A stretch of 57,557 nucleotides of DNA from Candidatus Sulfopaludibacter sp. SbA3. Lineage in GTDB: Bacteria > Acidobacteriota > Terriglobia > Bryobacterales > Bryobacteraceae. The translations under genes and the position numbers were made by a program. Positions 28,922 to 36,590 of this stretch are shown piece after piece (position 1 is the first letter of the stretch; each line of letters starts with the position of its first letter). Below the pieces are notes generated by a model. It did no database searches. It was given only the letters and a program-made list of their open reading frames with translations, and was not told the origin of the DNA. The stretch spans positions 417,813 to 475,369 of the forward strand of contig CAMDCN010000004.1 of assembly GCA_945890485.1 (NCBI GenBank). The letters are read 5' to 3'.

Positions 28922-30706
28922 ATGCTGCACGATCCCGACCTGCTTACGATTCAAGAGGTCCGCACGAAGGTCGAAAAGGCTTGGGCGGCGTGGGAGAAGT
29001 ACCGCTCCTTCAGCCAGGAACAGGTCGACGCGATTGTCGAGCGGATGGCGGAGGCCGCGCGTGGCAACGCGCGCAAACTCGCCGAAATGGCCGTCGAGGA
29101 GACGCGCTACGGCAACGCCCCCGACAAGGTGGCGAAGAACCTGCTTGCCGCGGAACTGCTCCCGCAGCGTCTGCGCGGCATGCGGACCATCGGAATCCTG
29201 CGCGAGCTGCCCGAAGAGCGGATCACCGAGATCGCGGCCCCGCTCGGAGTAGTTGCGGCTGTACTGCCAACGACGAATCCGACCTCCACCGCTATCTACA
29301 AGAGCCTGATTGCCCTAAAGGCGGGGAATGCCATCGTCATCAGCCCCCATCCGCGCGCCAAGGGTTGCACGTGTGCCACCGTCGAAATTCTCTACCGGGC
29401 AGCCATTTCCGCCGGAGCGCCCGAAGGCTTGTTGCAATGCCTGACGCAGCCGACCCTCGAGGCGACCAACGCGCTGATGAAGCATCCGAAGACGGCCGTC
29501 ATCCTGGCGACCGGCGGCGGCGCAATGGTGAAAGCGGCCTATTCGAGCGGTAAACCCGCCTACGGCGTCGGCCCCGGCAACGTCCCCGTCCTGCTCGACA
29601 CTTCCGCCAACGTGGAATCCTCCATCGGCAAGCTGCTCTCCGGAAAATCGTTTGATCACGGCACCCTCTGCTCGAGTGAGCAGACTCTGGTTGCCGAAGC
29701 GAGCCGGCGTGACGCCGTGCTGCAAGCCTTAAGAGCACAGGGCGCCCATGTGTGCACCCCGGAGCAAACCAAGGCCCTCGAAGGCGTCCTGTTCAACCGC
29801 GGCACCGCAGTTAACCCGGAACTCGTTGGTCACTCGGCCTCGGCCATCGCCCAGGCCGCCGGTTTCTCCGTTGCCGCCGGTTCCCGCGCGCTGGCTTGCG
29901 AGATCGGGGGCATCGGCAAGGAGTATCCGCTTTCGGCCGAAAAACTCTCCCCGGTGCTGGCCGTCCATTTTGTTCCCGATTGGCCCGCCGCGCTGGCGGC
30001 CTGCGAAAAGGTGCTCCGGTTCCATGGATTAGGCCACACCTGCGGCATTTATACGCAGGACGAGGCACGCGCCCGCGAGTACGGTCTCCGCATGCCGGCC
30101 CACCGGATCCTCGTGAATTCGCCAACGCCGCAGGGCTCTGTCGGCATTACAACCAATCTCTTCCCCGCCATGACGCTCGGCTGCGGGGCCGTGGCCGGTA
30201 ACTCCACCGGCGATAACGTGACGCCGCTTCATCTACTCAATATCAAACGCGTGGCTTGGGCCGTTCGGGAGCCGCACGAAGCCTTGCCCGCACTGGGAAA
30301 GCCTGCCACAGTAGGGGGTATAGCGATGAGCGATGGACCAATCGACAAATCCCGGGTAATCGCCGCGGTAGAAAAGGTGCTGAGCCAGCGGGGAGTCGCT
30401 TCTCCGGGAGCATCTCCCACCGCCGCCATCGTCGACCGATTTCTCGCCCGCCGCGGCGCTCCAGCGGCTCCAGCAGCTCCGGCGGAACCAGCCGAATCGA
30501 CGCCGATCCCGAAGCCTGCCATCGTCGATTTCGTCTGCGAAAACGACATCCGCGAGGCCATCCGCGACGGCCGGAAGATTCATATCTGCGCCAAGAGCAT
30601 TGTGACGCCGGCCGCCCGCGACCTCGCCAACCAGCAACGCGAAGAGGTGCTGATTCTCACGCGGAGCGACAAGAAGAAAACGGGTTCTCCCGCCACGGAC
30701 TACTAA
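28922..30706 (+). CDS. CoA-acylating aldehyde dehydrogenase, microcompartment type (PduP/EutE-like)
   Basis: 594 aa; the catalytic core is about 1-455 and the enzyme should convert an aldehyde (lactaldehyde in the proposed pathway) to acyl-CoA with NAD+. The nucleophile is Cys250 in GKSFDHGTLCSSEQ; AYGVGPGNVPV and PTPQGSVGITTNLFPAMTLG are family blocks. Unlike usual ~460-aa members, it carries a C-terminal extension: an amphipathic helix at about 475-491 (DKSRVIAAVEKVLSQRG) and a second at ~500-512, both resembling encapsulation peptides, an Ala/Pro linker, and a small domain (IVDFVCENDIREAIRDGRKI, then SIVTPAARDLANQQ). The extension probably tethers the enzyme in the shell; the last domain is unassigned. 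Confidence 0.93.
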   Translation: MLHDPDLLTIQEVRTKVEKAWAAWEKYRSFSQEQVDAIVERMAEAARGNARKLAEMAVEETRYGNAPDKVAKNLLAAELLPQRLRGMRTIGILRELPEERITEIAAPLGVVAAVLPTTNPTSTAIYKSLIALKAGNAIVISPHPRAKGCTCATVEILYRAAISAGAPEGLLQCLTQPTLEATNALMKHPKTAVILATGGGAMVKAAYSSGKPAYGVGPGNVPVLLDTSANVESSIGKLLSGKSFDHGTLCSSEQTLVAEASRRDAVLQALRAQGAHVCTPEQTKALEGVLFNRGTAVNPELVGHSASAIAQAAGFSVAAGSRALACEIGGIGKEYPLSAEKLSPVLAVHFVPDWPAALAACEKVLRFHGLGHTCGIYTQDEARAREYGLRMPAHRILVNSPTPQGSVGITTNLFPAMTLGCGAVAGNSTGDNVTPLHLLNIKRVAWAVREPHEALPALGKPATVGGIAMSDGPIDKSRVIAAVEKVLSQRGVASPGASPTAAIVDRFLARRGAPAAPAAPAEPAESTPIPKPAIVDFVCENDIREAIRDGRKIHICAKSIVTPAARDLANQQREEVLILTRSDKKKTGSPATDY

Positions 30707-30709
30707 CTC

Positions 30710-31207
30710 ATGCATCCTGACCTCGACACTCTGAAAAACGAACTTCCGCCCTACCTGGAATCGCGCGGCATTGTCGTCTTCCATGGGGAATCGCGGCTGA
30801 GCGAACATGGCGACGTCATCATGTGGGACGTCGAACGGCGGCCCGACTTCCGCGACTTCATCGAGTGTTCCCAACGCCTCTCGGTGAAGTTGGTGGTGCT
30901 GCACGCCCGCGAGTTCGAACAGCAGAGCATTGACGATGTCAGCGAGGAGCTCTCCGATTGCGAGATGCCCCAGCCGGAGCGGCGCGAAATGGAGCGCCGG
31001 TTGAAGAAGCTGGCGCCGTACACCGGGTTCACTTCGCAGATCGAAATCAGCTTCGACTACGAAGACAAGGTCTACATGTACGAGGCCCGCAGTGAGTTCA
31101 TGAACGAATTGCTGGCCATCATGAACGACATCGACCTTTGGCTGCCTCCGGGTGTCGAAGGCGAAGAGGAAGACCCGATGGGCGGCGGCTTCTTCTCACG
31201 GAATTGA
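30710..31207 (+). CDS. Hypothetical protein coupled to microcompartment aldehyde dehydrogenase
   Basis: 165 aa, unrecognised. Soluble, acidic, alpha/beta: IVVFHGESRLSEHGDVIMWD, LSVKLVVLHAREFEQQSIDD, IEISFDYEDKVYMYEARSEF, ending in an acidic Gly-rich tail (EGEEEDPMGGGFFSRN). No signal peptide, membrane segment, cofactor motif or encapsulation-type helix. The start is 3 bases after the aldehyde dehydrogenase stop and its own stop overlaps the TTG start of recJ, so it is translated with both. It could be a microcompartment accessory or a housekeeping protein of the recJ neighbourhood. Confidence 0.7.
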   Translation: MHPDLDTLKNELPPYLESRGIVVFHGESRLSEHGDVIMWDVERRPDFRDFIECSQRLSVKLVVLHAREFEQQSIDDVSEELSDCEMPQPERREMERRLKKLAPYTGFTSQIEISFDYEDKVYMYEARSEFMNELLAIMNDIDLWLPPGVEGEEEDPMGGGFFSRN

Positions 31208-32940
31208 CGAACGGACGCAAGCCCTTCCGATGGGAGCTGCCGGTGCACCCGGCCGCCGAGGTCGCTGCGTTGTCGCAAGCTCTGGGTCTCGGGCTGCCCG
31301 CCACTCGTGTGCTGTGGACGCGCGAAATCCGCAATACCGCCGACGCGGATCGGTTCCTGCGCCCATCCTTGGCTGAGCTGCATGACCCTTACGGCCTGGC
31401 CGACATGGCGAAGGCCGCATCGCGGCTAGCGCAGGCAGTCCGGAGTGGAGAAAAGATTCTGCTTTATGGCGACTACGATGTCGACGGGACGTCGTCCGTC
31501 GTCATCCTCGTCAGCGCTCTTCGACTTGCCGGCGCCTCCGTCGATTTCCACGTGCCGCACCGGATGCGCGAAGGCTATGGGATGCGCACGGAAGTCGTTG
31601 AACAGGCCGCGGCAGACGGCGTCGCGCTAATAGTCAGCGTCGATACCGGTATCCGCGCGGGAGCTGTTGTCGCCCACGCCACGCAACTCGGCATCGATGT
31701 CATCGTCACCGACCACCATCTTCCTGACGGCGAACTGCCGGCAGCTTTGGCCGTTCTCAATCCCAACCGCCTCGACTGTCCTTACCCGTCAAAGAACCTG
31801 TGCGGCGCCGCCGTCGCGCTGAAGCTGGCGCAGGCGCTGTTTGTGGAACTCGGCTGGGAACCCGCGCGGAGGGAGCGGCTGTTGGGTTCGTTCTTGAAGC
31901 TGGCTGCCATCGCTACGGTCGCCGATGTCGTCCCGCTCACAGGTGAGAATCGGGCCATCGTGAAGCATGGCCTTGAAGGTCTCCGCGATCCGCGCAACCT
32001 TGGTTTGAAGGCGTTGTTCGCCGTCGCCGGGCTCGCTGAGGGCGCCATGCCTTCCGCCCGGCAGGTGGCGTTTCAGATCGCTCCGCGCATCAACGCGGCG
32101 GGCCGCATGGACGATGCCCGCAATGTCATCGAACTCTTCCTGACCACGGACCCCGGGCGCGCAAGAGACTTGGCCGAGGCGCTCGACGCCATGAACAAAG
32201 AGCGGCAGGACACGCAAGCGGAGATCGTCAAGACCTGCGAAGCGATGCCCGTAAGCGAGGAGCAGGCCGGCTTGGTCTTTTCTGCCCCGGAGTGGCACGC
32301 CGGCGTCGTTGGCATCGTCGCGGGCCGTCTCGTTGAGCGGTTTTCGCGCCCTGTTTTCGTCCTGAGTGAAGATCCCGAAACCGGCGAAGCCAAGGGCTCT
32401 GGCCGCTGCCCGGCCAACTTTCATCTCCTCGATGCCCTCGAAAGCATGCCGGATCTGTTCCTGAAATTTGGTGGCCATCGCCAGGCGGCCGGTTTGACCA
32501 TGAAGTGTCATCGCATCGCCGAGTTTCGCGAGCGCTTCGCCGCCTACGCGGCTGCCGTGTTGAGCCAGGAGGACCGCGTGCCGGTGCTCGATATCGATGC
32601 CGAAGCGACGCTCGGTGAACTCGACGATCAAGGTGCGACGGACCTGCTAAGCCTTGCCCCGTTTGGCGCGGCGAATCAGCCTCCGCTGCTGGCCCTGCAG
32701 GGGCTCGATCTGGTTCTCACGCCGGAAGTGAAGAACGATAAACACCTGTTCCTGAAAGTCCGCCAGGATGGCGTGATGCGGCAGATCAAAGGTTGGAACA
32801 TGGCAGAAGTGGGCGCACCGTTCCGTGCGGGCGATCGGGTAGACGTCGCCGTGCTCGTTGAAGAGGATGCCTGGAGCCGCGCGCGCGGGGGCGCTGGATG
32901 GGGCCTGATTCTCAAAGATCTGCGGCGGTCTGGCAGCTAA
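31204..32940 (+). CDS. recJ: Single-stranded-DNA-specific exonuclease RecJ
   Basis: 578 aa from a TTG at 31204 that overlaps the upstream stop (TTGA); this start puts the conserved RKPFRWELPV N-terminus first. DHH phosphoesterase motifs: LLYGDYDVDGTSSVV, VDTGIRAGAVV, VIVTDHHLPDGE. The DHHA1 nucleic-acid binding motif GGHRQAAGLTM and the C-terminal OB-fold region (LALQGLDLVLTPEVKNDKHL) complete a normal RecJ. 5'-3' ssDNA exonuclease in recombination and repair. Its place inside a microcompartment locus looks incidental. Confidence 0.96.
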   Translation: MTNGRKPFRWELPVHPAAEVAALSQALGLGLPATRVLWTREIRNTADADRFLRPSLAELHDPYGLADMAKAASRLAQAVRSGEKILLYGDYDVDGTSSVVILVSALRLAGASVDFHVPHRMREGYGMRTEVVEQAAADGVALIVSVDTGIRAGAVVAHATQLGIDVIVTDHHLPDGELPAALAVLNPNRLDCPYPSKNLCGAAVALKLAQALFVELGWEPARRERLLGSFLKLAAIATVADVVPLTGENRAIVKHGLEGLRDPRNLGLKALFAVAGLAEGAMPSARQVAFQIAPRINAAGRMDDARNVIELFLTTDPGRARDLAEALDAMNKERQDTQAEIVKTCEAMPVSEEQAGLVFSAPEWHAGVVGIVAGRLVERFSRPVFVLSEDPETGEAKGSGRCPANFHLLDALESMPDLFLKFGGHRQAAGLTMKCHRIAEFRERFAAYAAAVLSQEDRVPVLDIDAEATLGELDDQGATDLLSLAPFGAANQPPLLALQGLDLVLTPEVKNDKHLFLKVRQDGVMRQIKGWNMAEVGAPFRAGDRVDVAVLVEEDAWSRARGGAGWGLILKDLRRSGS

Positions 32941-33195
32941 TTACTCCCGCCGAAGCCCGACATCGGGGCTCACGGGCGCAGCCAGCCAAGTGGGGAGGCC
33001 GCCGACAAGATAACGAGCACAACGGTCGCGGCGATTGCCTCCCGGAATGACATTCGCTTGCTGCAGCAGCGGCTCTTCGGGCTCCTTTCCGGTTTCGTCC
33101 TCGATGACCCAAACAATCTGCCATAGCCTGACTCTCGACTTTTCGTGATGTATGTCAAGAAGTCCCACTTCCAGGTTGGTACAGTAGTACGATCC

Positions 33196-33792
33196 ATGCA
33201 TTCGCGCCGTTTCCTTGCCTTCTTCGTGGGCCTTTGGCTCGCTGGTCTATTGGTAGTCTCATTTGTCACTAACTTCAGCGCCCGCACCGTCAACGCCGTC
33301 ATGGAAAACCCGCCCCACGAAGCCAGCAAATGGGTCGACATCCTTGGTAAAGACCGTACCCGCACCCTCCTCCTACACAACACCGCCGAAGTGAACCGGA
33401 ACGTACTCGAAATCTGGGGCTACGCCGACATCGTCCTTTGCGTATTCATCCTCATCACCGCCGTCATGATCAAAAGCGGAAAACCGGCTATGATCGCCTC
33501 CGCGCTGCTCCTGATCCTCGGCCTCGCCTCGGTGTATCTGCTCACCCCTCAGGTCGTCGCCGTGGGACGCCTGTTGGATTTTCGGCCCAGCTTTCCCGTC
33601 CCCCCGGAAATGGCGCAGTTCGCCTCGTTAAATGGCATGTTCACGGGGCTGGGCGTCATTCGAGGCCTCACCGCGTTGGCAATGGCCGGCATTTTGATTC
33701 ACCGCACGAGCAAAACGCGCTCACGCCGGAGTAGCCGCATCGACGAGGTCGATGCGGTCGATAACACCAATAACCGCCATATCAATCGGTGA
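33196..33792 (+). CDS. Membrane protein of unknown function
   Basis: 198 aa from the ATG at 33196 (MHSRRFLAFFVGLWLAGLLV); an earlier in-frame start at 33145 is less plausible because the membrane segment would be pushed inward. Four membrane segments: about 6-26, 76-96, 98-118 and 150-170. The loop between the first two (ARTVNAVMENPPHEASKWVD, then RTLLLHNTAEVNRN) is probably extracytoplasmic, as in DUF4149-like proteins, but the family is not certain. The basic C-terminal tail overlaps the end of the convergent BMC-P gene by 72 bases. Confidence 0.65.
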   Translation: MHSRRFLAFFVGLWLAGLLVVSFVTNFSARTVNAVMENPPHEASKWVDILGKDRTRTLLLHNTAEVNRNVLEIWGYADIVLCVFILITAVMIKSGKPAMIASALLLILGLASVYLLTPQVVAVGRLLDFRPSFPVPPEMAQFASLNGMFTGLGVIRGLTALAMAGILIHRTSKTRSRRSSRIDEVDAVDNTNNRHINR

Positions 33793-34011
33793 GTCCGGCC
33801 GGCCCACCGCCGTCATGGCGCTGAAACCCTCGGTGACGAGCAGCACCAGATCGCCCGGGCCCGCATCGACAGCGTCCACCGCCAAGATGGCATCGCCCCG
33901 TGGCGTCGTCTGGTCCAACTGCACCGGCTGGACCAGAAGCAACTTCTGTCCCTCGTGGCTCGCGTTCTTGACGGTCGCCACCGCATCGCCGATCACCCGC
34001 GCCATCAGCAT
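33721..34011 (-). CDS. BMC-P pentameric shell vertex protein (EutN/CcmL family), third copy
   Basis: 96 aa. Typical EutN/CcmL: MARVIGDAVATVKN, KLLLVQPVQLD, AILAVDAVDAGPGDLVLLV and the closing strand DMAVIGVIDRIDLV. Pentamers cap the vertices of the icosahedral shell. It is the last gene of the reverse shell operon, 4 bases after the second copy, and its 3' end overlaps the opposing membrane protein gene by 72 bases. ATG codons at 34011 and 34005 are both possible starts. Confidence 0.94.
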   Translation of the reverse strand: MLMARVIGDAVATVKNASHEGQKLLLVQPVQLDQTTPRGDAILAVDAVDAGPGDLVLLVTEGFSAMTAVGRPDSPIDMAVIGVIDRIDLVDAATPA

Positions 34012-34015
34012 ACGT

Positions 34016-34285
34016 TCACCCGGCCACCCTCAATTGATCGATGATCCCGACAATCGTCGTATCCGTCGGCACTTCCACGGGCAGGAATGGAAAACTCGAC
34101 TCCTTTCCGCGCGTCCAATAAACCAACTCCCCAGCCCCGGCCCCAATCGAGTCCGTGCACACAATCTGCTTTCCGGTCGGCTGCATCGCCGGCGTCAGTG
34201 GCTGCACAATCAGCAGGCGCTGGCTAGCCAACCCCGGATCCTTCACCGTCGAAACGACGCGGCCAATCACCTTGCCGATGTACAT
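34016..34285 (-). CDS. BMC-P pentameric shell vertex protein, second copy
   Basis: 89 aa EutN/CcmL domain: MYIGKVIGRVVSTVKDP, RLLIVQPLTP, IVCTDSIGAGAGELVYWTRG and TIVGIIDQLRVAG. Differs from the other two in having YWTRGKESS in place of the usual hydrophobic strand, so the three copies are not recent duplicates. Two bases separate it from the first copy. Expected at shell vertices, possibly in mixed use with the other paralogs. Confidence 0.95.
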   Translation of the reverse strand: MYIGKVIGRVVSTVKDPGLASQRLLIVQPLTPAMQPTGKQIVCTDSIGAGAGELVYWTRGKESSFPFLPVEVPTDTTIVGIIDQLRVAG

Positions 34286-34287
34286 CG

Positions 34288-34575
34288 CTAACTGCCTTTC
34301 GTGGCGCCCTTGTCCAGGCTGATCGTATCGACAATGCCGATAATCGCGGTATCAACCGGGCGGTCTTTACAACCTTCGGCCATGCGCGCCGAACTGCCGG
34401 TCACCGCGATCACCGTTTCCCGGAATCCCGCTCCCACGGCGTCGACGGCGATCAAATAGCTGCCTTCGTCTTTGCCTTCCGGCGTCACCGGCTTAATGAT
34501 CAAAAGCTTCTTGCCGTCCAGGCGCGGATCCTTGCGCGTGGCGACGATCGTTCCGACTACGCGCGCCAGGATCAT
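34288..34575 (-). CDS. BMC-P pentameric shell vertex protein, first copy
   Basis: 95 aa EutN/CcmL domain: MILARVVGTIVATRKDP, KLLIIKPVTPEG, LIAVDAVGAGFRETVIAVTG and AIIGIVDTISLDKG. The ATG directly follows the stop of the reverse-strand BMC-H gene with no spacer, so translation is coupled. Structural shell protein at the vertices. Confidence 0.95.
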   Translation of the reverse strand: MILARVVGTIVATRKDPRLDGKKLLIIKPVTPEGKDEGSYLIAVDAVGAGFRETVIAVTGSSARMAEGCKDRPVDTAIIGIVDTISLDKGATKGS

Positions 34576-34863
34576 CTATTTCCCATTCGCCTTGCCAATC
34601 GGGAGTACTCCCTCCAGGCTGGCATGCGGACGCGGAATCACGTGGACGCTCACCAATTCGCCTACGCGCCGCGCCGCCGCCGCGCCGGCGTCTGTTGCCG
34701 CCCGCACCGCCGCCACGTCGCCGCGGACGATCGCCGTCACGTAGCCCGAGCCAATCTTCTCCCAGCCCACCAGCCGGACGTTGGCCGCCTTCACCATCGC
34801 GTCCGCGGCTTCTATCATCGAGACCAGACCGCGGGTCTCCACCATTCCAAGTGCGTCACCCAT
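34576..34863 (-). CDS. BMC-H microcompartment shell protein, second copy
   Basis: 95 aa BMC domain: [20 protein letters not shown], pore loop WEKIGSG (Ser39) and [20 protein letters not shown]. The canonical KIGSG pore differs from the YIGAG of the forward-arm copy. About 75% of positions look shared with that copy by eye, so one may derive from the other. It follows the aldolase gene by about 48 bases and abuts the first BMC-P gene. Confidence 0.97.
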   Translation of the reverse strand: MGDALGMVETRGLVSMIEAADAMVKAANVRLVGWEKIGSGYVTAIVRGDVAAVRAATDAGAAAARRVGELVSVHVIPRPHASLEGVLPIGKANGK

Positions 34864-34911
34864 AATTCAACCTCAAAGTATCTCGCAACCGGATGCCGTT
34901 GTCGATGCTCC

Positions 34912-35694
34912 TTACCGGCCCGCGCGCACAGCCTCGTCGATCAACGCAATCAACTCTTCCCGCGTCACGGTAATCCGCCCATCCCCTGCCACATCGCCGG
35001 CCACATCCCCGGCCGTGATCGGACACCCCGGAGTCGCCTTCGAATTCGATTGGATCCCATACCGCGACCGCGCCTCAAACAGCCGGTCCACCTCGTGCCG
35101 GTCCAGTAGCTTCGGTCCGCCCAACTGCTCGGCCACCAAGGCGATCTTGGCCACATGCTCCACGGTCTCCATCTTGTGGAACGCGCTCCATAGGTCCGCC
35201 CCGCCGCACACCACGCCATGATTGCCCAATAGAATCGCGTCGTAGTGCGGAATAAAAGGCTTCAACGTGTCGCTCAACTCGGGCGTCCCCGGCAGACCGT
35301 AGGGCGCGAGCGGGACACAGCCTAGGTTCACGACAACCTCGGGCAGAATCGCCATGTTCAGAGCCCGGCCCGCCACCGCGAAACCTGTCGCGATCGGTGC
35401 GTGTGCGTGCGCCACGGCGTGCACGTCCGGCCGCATCTCATACATCGTCAGATGCATCAGAATCTCGCTCGTCCGCTCCCGCCGACCCGCGATCTTCTTG
35501 CCGCGCATGTCGCAGATGATCAAATCATCGACGGCCATCCGGCCCTTGCTGATGCCTGTCGGCGTACACAAAATCCGCTCGGCATCCAGCCGTACGCTGA
35601 TGTTGCCGTCGTTCGACGCCACCCAGCCCTTCTCGTACATGAGGCGGCCGATATCGACGATATCCTGCCTGAGTTTTTGTTCTTCCTGCGCCAC
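34912..35694 (-). CDS. Class II aldolase (L-fuculose/rhamnulose-phosphate aldolase-like) with encapsulation peptide
   Basis: 260 aa from GTG at 35694, chosen because GAGG sits 5 bases upstream. Class II aldolase/adducin fold: Glu77 (RTSEILMH), zinc ligands His96 and His98 (VAHAHAP) and His159 (LLGNHGVV), as in FucA. It would split a ketose 1-phosphate to dihydroxyacetone phosphate and lactaldehyde. After the catalytic domain a Gly/Ala/Asp linker (repeated AGDV) leads to a C-terminal amphipathic helix, VTREELIALIDEAVRAG (243-259), the classic form of an encapsulation peptide. First gene of the reverse arm of the BMC locus; diverges from the rhomboid gene over 30 bases. Confidence 0.93.
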   Translation of the reverse strand: MAQEEQKLRQDIVDIGRLMYEKGWVASNDGNISVRLDAERILCTPTGISKGRMAVDDLIICDMRGKKIAGRRERTSEILMHLTMYEMRPDVHAVAHAHAPIATGFAVAGRALNMAILPEVVVNLGCVPLAPYGLPGTPELSDTLKPFIPHYDAILLGNHGVVCGGADLWSAFHKMETVEHVAKIALVAEQLGGPKLLDRHEVDRLFEARSRYGIQSNSKATPGCPITAGDVAGDVAGDGRITVTREELIALIDEAVRAGR

Positions 35695-35724
35695 TGAATC
35701 CTCAAGTGTACCAGCGCCGATACA

Positions 35725-36432
35725 ATGAAAGCAGTGTCTTACCAACAATCTGGAATTTCCAGTCTCCTCGGCCCCGACCGCATGGCGACCGGACTCTTAC
35801 TCCTAGTCAACAGCACCTTCTTCCTCGCCGTGCTGTTGAGCAAAAACGAAGCGTTTCCCTTCTTCGCCGCCAAGACCCTGCCCGGCCTGGCCGCCGGCGA
35901 ATGGTGGCGGCTCATCACGGCTGGTTATCTGCACATCTACCCGATGCATATCCTGATGAACATGATGAGCCTTTACAATCTGGGCCCCATCGCCGAAGAG
36001 ATGTTCGGAACCCGCCGGATGTTCACCATATGGACGGTGTCCACCATCGGAGGCTTTCTCCTCAGCGCCATCTGGACCAAAGCCCCGTCGCTCGGCGCCA
36101 GCGCCGGCATCTTCGGCCTCATGGGCGCCATGATCGCCGCCGGCGTTATCAGTAAACACCCGTACGCCAAATACCTGCAAAAACAGTTACTCATCAATGC
36201 AGGCATCGGCTTCTTCATCGGCAGTCTTCCCATGTTCCCCATCGATAACGCCGCCCACCTCGGCGGCATGATCGGCGGCTTCGCCACCGCTTGGGTCGCC
36301 AGCTTCCCGCGTCCCTTCGACGACGCCCGCGAGAAATTCTGGAGCCTCCTCGCTATCGTTTCCCTCGCTCTCACCATCTACGCCTTCTATGAAGTCGCGA
36401 TGCGGCTCAATCAGTCCGCCGTCCGGCTCTAG
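35725..36432 (+). CDS. Rhomboid family intramembrane serine protease
   Basis: 235 aa with about six membrane helices. Catalytic dyad Ser126 in GASAGIFGLMGA and His178 in NAAHLGGMIGG; the L1-loop/TM2 motif EWWRLITAGYLHIYPMHIL and the asparagine in HILMNMMSL fit rhomboids (family usually has H-x-x-x-N). Cleaves membrane proteins in or near the bilayer; substrate unknown. It diverges from the aldolase; its stop overlaps the stop of a 53-aa reverse ORF in a CTAG palindrome. Confidence 0.93.
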   Translation: MKAVSYQQSGISSLLGPDRMATGLLLLVNSTFFLAVLLSKNEAFPFFAAKTLPGLAAGEWWRLITAGYLHIYPMHILMNMMSLYNLGPIAEEMFGTRRMFTIWTVSTIGGFLLSAIWTKAPSLGASAGIFGLMGAMIAAGVISKHPYAKYLQKQLLINAGIGFFIGSLPMFPIDNAAHLGGMIGGFATAWVASFPRPFDDAREKFWSLLAIVSLALTIYAFYEVAMRLNQSAVRL

Positions 36433-36590
36433 CCGCGGAAGGCGCGGTAGGCGAGATAAGTAAATCCGCCCGCGATCACTACGTTCACTGCAGCCACCGC
36501 ACCCCGCCCCAGCAACGCATAAACGGCCGCGCAGATCCACCAGATCAGCGCGGCCGAGAGCAGCAGCGGCGGCCCCCACGCCGAGTTCAT
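36429..36590 (-). CDS. Small two-span membrane protein, 53 aa
   Basis: A short ORF encoding MNSAWGPPLLLSAALIWWIC at the start and two membrane helices (about 8-28 and 31-48) ending AYRAFRG. Its ATG overlaps the stop of the aldo/keto reductase gene by four bases (ATGA) and its stop overlaps the rhomboid stop, so the gap is filled exactly. This tight packing supports a real gene. Function unknown. Confidence 0.6.
   Translation of the reverse strand: MNSAWGPPLLLSAALIWWICAAVYALLGRGAVAAVNVVIAGGFTYLAYRAFRG

Noticed and set aside
32941-33201. 86-codon - strand ORF between recJ and the membrane protein gene
   Set aside because: No ribosome binding site or domain; could be real (it fills the gap) but support is too weak to list.
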